NCBI GenBank assembly: GCA_949752745.1
Contig: OX457024.1
Coordinates: forward strand, 107,099,692-107,163,691
Length of the DNA: 64,000 nucleotides
Reading direction: 5' to 3'
Source of the DNA: Protula sp. h YS-2021
Lineage: Eukaryota; Annelida; Polychaeta; Sabellida; Serpulidae
Below the pieces are notes generated by a model, which was given only the letters and a program-made list of their open reading frames with translations, did no database searches and was not told the DNA's origin. Of the stretch, positions 25,501 through 37,500 are shown one piece after another (the first letter of the stretch is position 1; each line of letters starts with the position of its first letter). A program made the position numbers and the translations under genes.

Positions 25501-28500
25501 TCCTGTCACAAGTCGCTGTCTCAGTAATCTGCTCAAGGAATGATTTACTCACTTACGTTTTCTCAGGTAAAACTAAAAATTATTTTCTCAGGTAAAATAA
25601 ACTTTAATCTTATCTTTCATTGGTGTGGATTCGTATATAATAACAGCATTTCACATAACAGGGGACTTAATATCCCCCCTCTGTAAAAAAATAGGGGCTT
25701 TTTTCCCCATGGTAGGGGGTGTCGTAGGAATCCTACACAAGATACAAAAGTACTGATGTTCAATTAATTTGTTTTAAACCGTAGCCATTTTGTTTTGTTT
25801 TCACCAGAAAGGAAGATTTTAGGTATTGTTCTCGTAAATATGAAACGATTCCACAAAATTGTGGTGTGTAAAATGACCAGTGGTCACTAATTAAATTGTA
25901 ATGTTCATCCGACCATCGAACAAAAATCCCTCTCGGTAGAACAAGAAGGGGCTTTTTCAAATTCAGTGGGGGATTTTTTACCCCCCTCGTGTTCCAGAAA
26001 GGGGGCTAAAATGGTGAGAGAGGGGAAGAAATCACCTAAATCCCCCTCTGCGAAAAACACTGCTTATCGTATAATTGCAATTAGGAATATATGAGAAAAT
26101 AAGTGTTAAATTATCCATTTTATTTTGCCCTTAAAATTTAAGTATTGGTTCAAATTATACTCATCTTATCTAGCAACACTAATCTTTGTATTTTGATTTT
26201 CAACATTAAATTATGAATCTTCGTCGCCGTTTTGTCCAGGGCTGGACTTGTCGCCGTTTTGGCCATCGCGGTTTTGGCCGTCGCCGTTTTGGTCTTCTCC
26301 GTTTTGGTCGTCGCCGTTTTGACCGTCGCCGTTTTGTCCGGAATTCAGAAACACATCATAGTCGATTTTGTGCTCTAGGGTCACCTAGCAACCGTTTAAG
26401 TACTGTTGGTACATACCTAACAAAACATGTGAACCGTTTTTGTACTCTAGGTACACACTTAGCAACATATGGTAACAACTGCGTGTGTACTTAAATTTTA
26501 GAGAAACCACTCACGTGGCAGAAACAACACACAAACCAATGTCCTAACGTCCTACAGTTTTTAGAATATGTTATCTTGTACCCGGTATGCGGGCCTGGTT
26601 TCTAAGCCACCAAGTGCAGGTACATGACGGCTACTGGCGCACCGGTGGTGATGACACAGAAAAGCTTCCCAGGTTCAATGGGACGTTAATATTCACCACA
26701 GTCAAAAAGGGCGAGTGTCAATGCTGTCTCAATTTCGCCAGCCTCACGAGTCCCAAATTTCTCATCAAACATGGGGGGGGGGATTTTTCTTGCCACCGCG
26801 CCTGCATTTTACTACTACTAAAAATCTGGATAACAACTGCCGATCATTCACTCAAACAACTCGCTGTTCTGAAACGTCATATTTTTCGCTCTGGATTGCT
26901 GCTGCTTCAAATAAAAACAAGGCTCCACAAAATGAATGTATGCTTTGAAATTTGGTCTAATTTTAAACCATTATTTCATGAATTTTATTTAACTGTGCCA
27001 ATTTCGGTTCTGGAATAGTGTCCCCTTTCTCGGTGCTTTTCCCTTATATTTTTCTCGCCTTTTTATTCATGTATACACTGCCAAGTGCAAACTACATAAA
27101 CAGGCGCTGACAAGTGTGAAATAATCCACACACTTGCACGGCGTCTGGCCGAGTGTGGAAACGAGAACCAATGTCCAAACCCTGTGCTTCACCGCTAAAA
27201 GCGACTAGAGTTGCCCATGCGCGACAATCTGCAGTCAGGCCTTCCAACACTGCACCCGTCCTTATTGTTTACAAAAACAAGTGGAAGAAAATAAATCGCA
27301 AAAAGGGAAAATTCTTCCCTGGCTATATATTTTCCATAAACTGGTAAAACTCGTTCTCTAGCGACCGTTCTCTAACGGAGGCTTTCCCGTGATATCAAGC
27401 GCTAGCTGTTGATTTCTTTTGTTGTCTACAGTTAATACCTTTTTGTTCATTTTCTATTTTTACCTTGGGGGAATGGAAAATTCCACTTGTGGTACAGCAG
27501 AAGTGTGTAGTGGAAAGAGGCCGAAAGACCGAGCAGAAAATGTGCACAGCTATTGCCACAATTCTCACTCTAACACTTCCAGAAAGTGGGCCTCCAAGAT
27601 TACAACCGGGCCTCCAAGATTACAACCGGGCCTCCAAGATTACAACCGGGCCTCCAGGATTACAACCGGGCCTCCAGGATTACACCCGGGCCTCCAAGAT
27701 TACACCGGGCCTCCAGGATTATTACACCCGAATTATAAAATTATTTATTGAAACGGCTGTGAATTGCATTGAGGTTGTAACTGACCGGTTCCAATATAGA
27801 GCCCTAAACACAAATACACCATGCCGAACCGCAAAGGCAAGCTGTAACTTGGTGTACTTTGTAAGAAGGTAAGAACCTCCTCCTCCTCCCCCACCCCCCC
27901 CCCTTCCTCCCTCCACACCGCACAATATGCACAAGCTTGCCAGATAAAGCATCAAAGGAACACATAGTACAACTTGTGTTTTTAAGTTAACTTTTTTTCA
28001 AGTAACACCGAATAAACAGCAATCCAGGCACTACGCAGCACCTCACAGCCGCGGGTAATAGTCAGGTCGGCCCTGCATTTTTATCTTTTTTTCTACGGAA
28101 TTCCTCCAGTTATAGCTCTTTTCACCAACAGCGTTTTTTTACAAAGATAAATGTTCATCACAAAACCCCTGAATACACAACAGTTATCCGATAACACGAC
28201 CTGTAGCCTGAAGAACTCGATAACTCCACCCGTATTCTCGAGATGGAAAAACTCCCAATAACTGATCCCCGTTCCCCAGGTGGAAATCCCAAACAGGCTG
28301 GTCCTGCACTCTCGAGCTGGAATACTCGATAGCAGGAATACCGGTTCAGCCGCACAAAAAAAAAAATAAACAAAAAACAAAAACGAACCCGATAACCTGA
28401 TCCAAGGCAGAAAGATAAGTCGAGCCTTTCTCTCCCCCCCCCCCCCGCCCCCTCAAACCGTTGGTATAACAAGAGCCACAGAAGATAGACCCTTTTGAAA

Positions 28501-31500
28501 AAAAGAAAACACGGGAATGAAAACAGATGGAGAGAAAACAAAAACGAATACAGAACGCGTTTGTGCTTCATTGCGGAATTTCGCGTTATCGCTTTCGCAC
28601 TCAGTTCACGAGGAGTCAACAATGCATTACATTTCGGTCATAGTTGTTTATTTGGAAAAGAAAAACGCGTTAACAAATAAATAAGGGCCACTGTGTTAGT
28701 GGTCCAGAGAAGAAAATTTGTTGGAAACTCCGGGGGGGGGGGGGGCGGGAAAACTGACAGCATGTGGATGGGTATGATTAGTGTTGTGCAGTGGGATACT
28801 GCCAAATCTTCCATGTCTAAATGTGCATGGAAGGGTGAAGGTCACGGAAGGCCACGGGCTTCACGACTCGCAGTTTGGTTGCGGGATTAGACCAAGGAGG
28901 GACTTACCCCACTGGCGATGTAGACCGGCAAGAACACCCAGCCTAACAGCTGTAGCAAAATGCACGCCTGAAATCAAACAAGAACATTTCATCAGGTGCT
29001 TGTTTCACAACCCATACACAGCGACTATAAATTTATCCTCACATCATAAAACCAAGGGACGATACACGAGACCCCAATCCCCCCCATCCCCCCCCCCCCC
29101 CCCCTCTACCTTCCCCGGAGTGCAGTATAGCTTTACATATTTAAATATTTTCGCGGAACTATCTCACAACGTGCGAGAATTTAATACGAATAACTGAATA
29201 ACTGAAAAGCGCGCCAGGGCAAAACATGGCCAAAGATCATTTCAGATTGCGGGGCCAATTTTATGGAATAAACTGCCTTTCAACATTAGAGCGTGGAAAT
29301 CATTTTCTAGTTTTAAAAAGTCACTAAAGACGCGTTTATTCAATATTGCGTATGACTAGTAATTGTGTCTCATTGTCGGTTTTTAGTATATACATGTTAT
29401 ATTTTAGTTTATACTTTAGAAATGTAGAGCGCTTAGGTACTGTAGGCGCTATAGAAATGACTCTGTACAGCAATACAATACAACTGAATGGACAGCTGAT
29501 CAGAGAAATGAGCGACTGACCACACGAGCAACAGCTGGCCATGTGTGACGGAGCTGACCACACGATCAACAGCTGGCCATGTGTGGAGCGGCTGACCACA
29601 CGATCAACAGCTGGCCATGTGAGGAGCAGCTGACCACACGATCAACAGCTGGCCATGTGTGGAGCAGCTGACCACACGATCAACAGCTGGCCATGTGTGG
29701 AGCAGCTGACCACACGATCAACAGCTGGCCATGTGTGGAGCAGCTGACCACATGATCAACAGCTGGCCATGTGAAGAGCAGCTGACCACATGATCAACAG
29801 CTGGCCATATGTGGAGTAGCTAACTGGATAGTGAGCCGCAGCCACAGGGTCGAATATGTGACCACAGCATTACGCACCTAAGTAACAATTCCCATCCTAA
29901 TTATTTCACATTTTATTCACAGCAGGCTGCATTGATGCAAATCACATTCAGTGACCCCGATATTGACCACTAATGTTTAGATATCATGATTTTAATTTTA
30001 AATTTGAAAACAATCCTTCGAGTGGGATGAACAACAAAGTAAATAAAGAATTTCAATGGCGCCAGAATGCAATTCTGAATGTACGACATTTAGGCCAGCG
30101 CCATTTAGGGCGCGACAGTTAAGACAACAACAAATAATGGCCACGCTGTCGCTGTTTTTCAAGCTACCACAATGTTTTAATTTTTCTTTGAGAATCGACC
30201 GGTCGTCTTGCAATTTTCGTCAGGTCATCTGAGTTAATTCATGCATGATGTGAACGCCCTTGAGAGGTTCCCGTCTTGACTAATACAGTGGGACGAGTTA
30301 ATGGACAGTCCTTCGGTGCAGAAGGTCACCAAACAAGACTCGATAACAAGGGCTAGATCGTGCACCCCCGTAACCGCTTGAGACAACGTGACGGAGGCCT
30401 AACGGCTACATCGTGCATCGCCGTGACGATTTGAGAGAACACGACGGGATCCCAAAGGTTAGATCGTGCAGCCTCATGATTATACGACAGAGGCCTAATG
30501 GCTAGATCGTGCATCCTTGTGCTCACATGACAGACGCCTCATGGCTCGATCGTGCACCCTCGTGATCACTTGAGAGAACGCGACGGGATCCCAATGGCTA
30601 GATCGTGATCACATGACAGAGGAGTAAAGGCTAGATCGTGCATCCTTGTGACCATTTGACAGAACACGACGGGGTCCTTATGGCTAGATCGTGCATCCTT
30701 GTGATCATTTGACAGAACACGACGGGGTCTTTATGGCTAGATCGTGCATCCTCGTGTGTCCTGTGCTTGATCAAATACACGCTCTACAGCACACTGCGGT
30801 GACAGGACTGTGCACTTCGTCTTTCGCAGGTATCATTGAACCACTACAGGCCTTAATTAGCCGCCGTTTCGACGGCTGAACGAAATAAACACGGACAGTA
30901 CCATGGCCCAATTAATGTGTAAAACGATCAGAAAATAGAACGGCCAGTGCACAAAAAACATCTGGTGTAGGGGGTATCCCGACAATTCATCTAGCGACAA
31001 TTATCTAAATGAGGGGTGTACGACAATTCATCTAAATTTTATAAAACTGTGAATTTTTACTTTTTATTTTAAAAAATATTAAACAGAGAGGGATAAATTA
31101 CAGGCTAAATGCCGTGAGCTACAGTTAAAAATGCCACCACCAAATCCATGATACTACAAAACTTTTCTTTTCTGCAAATATACTCAAAATGTTTGGCAGA
31201 AAATTCAAAGAAAGATCAAAATTCTTCACAAGAATGACCATCAACATATTCAAAAAAATTTGCACTATCTAATTATATGTAACATCTTTTAATCATGCGA
31301 TACGTGAGCAAACTCTCACCCCTCCCCAAAACCGTGCTCCGTATCTCACCACGATGGGTCCAGTACCTCATTTAACCTAACTCACTTAATGAGCTATGCA
31401 AAACTCCTTAAACTAGAGCGGCCATTGCACACAAAACACAAGAGTATAGATTCATAGCACACATTTTCAATCGACACCTGATTAATTTTCTGTTGTTATA

Positions 31501-34500
31501 AGCAAAACAAACGTCTCCCCGACTAAACCCATAATTAACCAATACCCATTTTCCACTTTTTTTCTTTTTACTTTAATGAAGTATGCTGCCAGTGTTTTCA
31601 ACTATGTCAAAATAATGCAAAAATCATTGCAGGATCTTCTGCTGGAAAACGCCGAAATCCCAAGCGTTGTCAATAACTAAGCTTAGTTAACAACAAAAGT
31701 CGCAAGGGGGGGGGGTGGACTGGGGGAGGAGTGATATTAGATTCAGCGACGACAAAATGTTTCACGTAATACTTTTTATGCGTTTGGAGTTTAATTTTTA
31801 ACAACAACTGAGCGACTTATCGACGGAACAACTACACCAAGTTTGAAGTCCATCCGACTTTTCAGCGCTGAGGTATATTTACCCAATGGTGTCATATGCC
31901 GATTTTGTTCGTGCTACTCCGGGCAAACTTTGACAGAATCTTTTTGACCTTTCCGGCAACAGTCTCATCACGTTTCAACTTTTTCTGATAGCCAACGGCT
32001 CAGAAATCTGACATACAAGTGTTTTACCCTTATGACGTCATACGCCTTTCTTAATTTCCCACATCAATTTTAAGTCGATATAACTTTCGGCTATCGAGAT
32101 ATGCTGTACACAAGCGCTTACGACGACATCATACACTGCAGTCGTTCGTTCCATTTGCCACAAAATTTGAAAGAATGTTTCAGACCCACCAAGCAACAAC
32201 CTGCAGGGTTCGCGTTGGCGGGGTTTTTGTCCACATTTTTTACGAAATGACTCACTTTTTCGGAAGCCGCCGAGTTTTTCTGGACCCAACTGAGTCACAC
32301 TTTCCTTTTTTGACTCACTTTCCTGAGAACCCAGCGCGAACCGAGAACCCTACCAAGTTTCAACTTTCTCCACAGTTCAGCGACTGAGAAATTTGCACAC
32401 AAGATTTTTACGTAATGACGTCATACGTCTGCCCCAATAACATTGCACGCGTCAAAAATTAACAGAACCGTCCGACGTAATCAAAAAATACATTATTGGT
32501 CGGGGAGACATACCAAAACTGAACACCACTAAACTGATCAGCTGTTTATGGGGCGAAATGGGTGCACTTGACTTCTACGGAAATTTGAAGAATGTTATTC
32601 TCTCTACCGCCTTACTCAACACACCTCCGTGAATCAGTTGGATCATATTTCTTAATATAGATGCACTGCGTGTTGGGTTTCTTTTCAAAGGCAGTCATGC
32701 CAGGTTAATGGAGGGAGGGGGGATTTCAGCGATAGGATTGGTCGGTGGGAAAAAACTGTGGAAAAATTGAAAAAAAAAACAAAAAAACTCGACACTAAGG
32801 TTCTTTTCACAATAACCTCCTACCTATCCCTTGTAACACATGTCCTCAGCGGTAAAGGCAGCTCCCTTTAGCCACAGTTTTGTTGTTATATCATCGCCGT
32901 TTTGCTTTAAGTCCAGCTATAGCCATAATGTGAACCTTGTCTTCGTACATTCCCACCACGTTTCATCTTGTCATTCTGGGTGCATGAGTCTCAACCTTAC
33001 AATTATGTGTCTTACAAGATGTACACGGAACACTGTACATCTCAGTCCACGCACGCACGCCTTGGCTGTCACTCAGCCCCCCCCCCCCACCCCCCCCGAC
33101 CGTTTCTAACTGGTTAAATAAACAGTGCTTAATTTATCGTCAGTCGCAAGCCCTTTTGAAGAGTAAAAATGCTTTCCTTGCCTTGAATACCACCTCCTGT
33201 GTTTACAATTATTAACCTGTTAATCAATAGCCGAGTGCTTGTTTGTATACTGAAATACTACGCCAGTTTCGCCGAATTTACTTGTGGACAAAATTACAAC
33301 GTCAACCATTTATATTTCTGGTAAACTTCAGTGTGTTAGATTTTCTTTTCTTTTTTTCAAGCTACCACCTGCCACTTTTTTTTCATTTTTGCGGGTTGTT
33401 TCAGTTTTTCCACTGACCTGAAAAAAAAAAACAAAAAAAAAAAAAAAAACAGATCATGACCGGAGAAAATGGAGATCCCAGTCAGCGAAAGAAAATTATA
33501 TCAAGAAAGAGTTTTAGGAATGACGTCATATGCATCAAAGGTTGATGGAACCGTCCGGACAAAATTTCACAGAATCTTTCGGACCTATCAAGCAACAATC
33601 CTACTACGTTTGAACTTTCTCCCGATGTTCAGCGACTGATAAATTGGTCCAACAAGATTTTACGTGATGACATCATTCGTCCCTTTTTTGATTTCGCCAC
33701 ATGCCTCAAAAGATCCGTCCGATTTAGTGAAGGAAAACCCACACAAAGTTTGAAGTCGAAACGACTTAACGTTTTCGAGATCGTTTGCACACAAGATCCG
33801 ATTCAAAATCATACTATTTACATAGTTTCCTGATGACACCAAATGCCGTACTCGTTCGTTTTGCTCGCAATGACATTTGAGAGTTGGAATTTTCTCAAAT
33901 GTTCAGCGACTGAGAATTTGGACATAAAGATGCTTACGTAATGACGTCAGGCGCTTTTCTTAATTTCGCCAGATGTGTCAAAAGTTGACAGAGTTCGTCT
34001 GATAAATCCAAAAAATAACCACACACAGCTTGATGTCGCTAGGACCTTCCGTTCTCGCGATATTTTGCACACACGACGTCATTCAAAATACATACATCTT
34101 TATCTTAATGACGTCACATCCGGTACTTTTTCGTTCTACTCGTGACAAAAATTTGACAGATTCTTTCGAACCCATCAAGCAACAATCCCACCGCGTTTGA
34201 ACTTTCCCCGATGTTCAGCGGCTGAAAACTTGTGTATACAAGAGTTATACGTCATGACGTCATTTTAAATAAGCAACACGTGTCACAGGTTGACAGAACC
34301 GTCTGGCCTAACCAAGGAGTAAACAGAACAAGTTTGAAGTCGATTCTACTTTTCGTTCTTGCCCAGACTCACCCACACATACAGAACACCAAACACTACA
34401 TGTCTCCCCTTGGTTTAAATTGTGATTTCCAACTCAACGCTGAACCCACACTGTGAATTTGACGGCACAATGGTTATTGAATCATGCGGTGGCAGTTCAG

Positions 34501-37500
34501 CAGGGTTGGAAATCTTCCGGGAAGATTGGTATTTCTTCCCTATCGCGGCGCGGTCTGTATCGCGATACGTATCGCGATATTGGCTGTGTATCGCGATGCA
34601 TATCGCGATATTTTTAATTCTTTAAAAGTGAAAAAATTCAGCTGTTTTATGATTTCATTTCCAGGAATTGTAACACTTACCAATGGCATTGATCAATTAT
34701 AGATATTGGCGAATAACAAATACAAAAAGTATGTTGGCAATGGCAGTATATATCTAAATTTTAAGAATATCTGTTTGATTGAGTGTCTAAACTTAAATGT
34801 CTGATTGGTATATTTTTAACTTGAAACATCAACAGTTCTGTATTTAAAACTGAAACAAAAACACAGCGTCTATTCTGACATTGAATCGCAAAATGTCACA
34901 TGTTCCTTTTATCAAGTTATCATTCAATTATCCAATCAGTTCATATCCAATATAGCAAAAAATCATCCATGTTCTATCACACAAAAATTGGCCGACTTAG
35001 TCAGAAATTTACATGAAAAAAATATCGTGAAAATATATCTGAAACGAAAACCAGCCGAATATGGTGTGTAAAATGATGAACAGCAGCATTGCAGATATCA
35101 CTCGTTAGCACATCACCAAAAAATATTGAATTAAACATGCAGCGGAAAATATCGAAAAATATCGATATTTCAAAATTCGTATCGCGATACGTATCGTGAG
35201 AAAACATATCGCGATATATCGCTGTATCGATAAATATCGCCACCCCTAGAAGAAATAGGGAAGTAATGGAAGTTTCCGGGAAGAAATAGGGAAGAAACTG
35301 ACTAACAGGACGTACTTGTGACTTTTCCGTCTAAAAAAAAGTATCCATATGCACAAATTGGTTCTATTCACAAATTGTATGCACTGGTTATATACAAATC
35401 CACACTTTATGATGTGATACTTATCTTGAAAAGTCTAATTACTTTTTCAAAGGGTTCTATATTGACTTGGTGTACTTTTAATCAAAATCTAAAAATCGAT
35501 CTCCGAAGCTCCACGAAACATTCTGTAGCAAAACACGAGTTTTGATGCCTTTTCGTGTCCCAGGCGGTTCCGAACCTGTGTGTGAACTAACCCAAAGTTT
35601 GAAAAGATCCGCTCAATGGCTGCTGATGAATAACAAGACAGTCAATAGGACTATAGTCAAATTATGTGTGCTTATGTGTATTGAGACTGTTTGCTAACGT
35701 GATCAACGGCTTAGAAATATATGAAGCATGTGCAGTAACTTTGGAGCAGGGTAGTTCGATAAGGGCAGAACAAAAAGTCTTGTTTGCTCAAGTGACCACA
35801 GACCTCGAAATATATGTTTCACCCATTCTATATCGTTTGCTTTCTGTCAATGTAACAGCTTTCTTTGTTAAAAAAAGAATAGTGGACAAAAATAATGTAT
35901 TTTCATTTCTTCCCAAAGGGAAGGGAAGAAAGTATTTCTTCCCTTCCCAAACTTCCCTGGAAAATTTTACGGGAAGTTTCCTGTGAGGGAAGAAACCTGC
36001 CAACCCTGCAGTTCAGAAGTACCAAAGGACTTCAAGATATTTTGCATTGCCCAGAAAATTTTCCAGAAAAGCAGAAGCTCTTAAAAAGAAAATGAAAACA
36101 AACTAATATACTACAGTGTGCATAGCCCACGTATTCCCCAAGACCCGCCATCAGTTAAACACAGCCATCAATAGCCAACCAAGAGCTGAAATTTTCAAAG
36201 TCCAGTTGCTGCATTTTCCTTGGACAAACCCGGCCCGTTTACAATATCGATCTGTGTTTGTTCCCATAGAAGTTACATACCAAGTTTCATTAAAATCCTA
36301 GCAGCAGTTTTTAAGTTATCGTGTTAACAAGCTGTTGATGACAGACCGACAGACAGACCGACACACGGTCGATTGCATATATGCACCTTTGGGGAATAAA
36401 CAAGTACAGCAACGATCAGGAAAGCTATGTTGGGGAGGGCGAGAAAGGAGTAAAACAGACATACCCAATACAGCAACTATTTTTCCCCTTTGAAGTACTC
36501 ACGTTTAATTCGAATGCGCCGACGGAAATACCCGAGGCAGCGCCGGAACCTGCCAGTCCGATGAAGTGCTCACTGCCGATGTTACTGGCGAACAGCGACG
36601 CGCCAACCTGTAAACAACCAGCAGACAACCAACCTGTCAACAACCAGCACGTACCACCAGATACACTACAAACAGCAGCAAGTATCCAAAGCTCTAACCA
36701 TTCAAATAACACCTTCCCAAGTCCCACTCAATGAAGTACCACCCTCCAAAGTCCCTCTCAGGGAAGTGCCATTCTCCTGACTTACTCAATCACGTAACAT
36801 TTCTCAGTTACTCAAACAAACAGCCAGCTCAGCCCGATTTGCTCAAGTAATACCTACCAAATCCCACACACAGCCCTCCCTTATTGCCCATGCAATACAG
36901 TCCCACTCACTAGATTCACACCTCCCACAGACAAATTCACTCATGTAAACCAGCCACAGCCTCACTTAGTAAAGAAACATCTTCCACTCCCCCAGCCGCT
37001 CAAGTAAAACCATACACACATTAAATTACCCGAGTAACTTTTGCGAGGATCGAAGGAATGAAGAGATACGAATATACGCAATACTTACTACTTCTTTGCA
37101 GGGGGCGGGACATGTGCACAGAACTTCACATTACTCGCTACTACTTAGGGGAGGAGGCAGGTGTATCCACAGATCAATTCATTACCCACTCCTTATTGGA
37201 ACAGGAGGCCAGGAAGGGCTAGAATTTGCACAGTGCTACACAATACCACTTATCTGATTATCTAAAGGCTATACTCACAGGAAGCCAGATCATGAAGCGC
37301 CCTGCCAGGAAGTAGCCACTCACGGTTCCTCGATTAGATCTGCACATAGACTGAAATTCACAAAATAACAACATTGTGCCTACCGCATAATTAAAGCTTG
37401 CAACACCTTTTCACCAGTTTAACTGGCAACCGTTGATGATCATTTGTACACCATTTTCTTTTTTCTCTTCTTCAAAAATTTCCTAATTAAAAAATTAAAC

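Noticed and set aside
26587..27018. 143-codon plus-strand ORF in intron 4
   Set aside because: Runs through a poly-G tract, has no recognisable motif and lies in an intron of the opposite-strand gene; probably chance.
36381..36734. 117-codon plus-strand ORF over exon 3
   Set aside because: It is the antisense shadow of SLC5A exon 3 plus flanking repeats.
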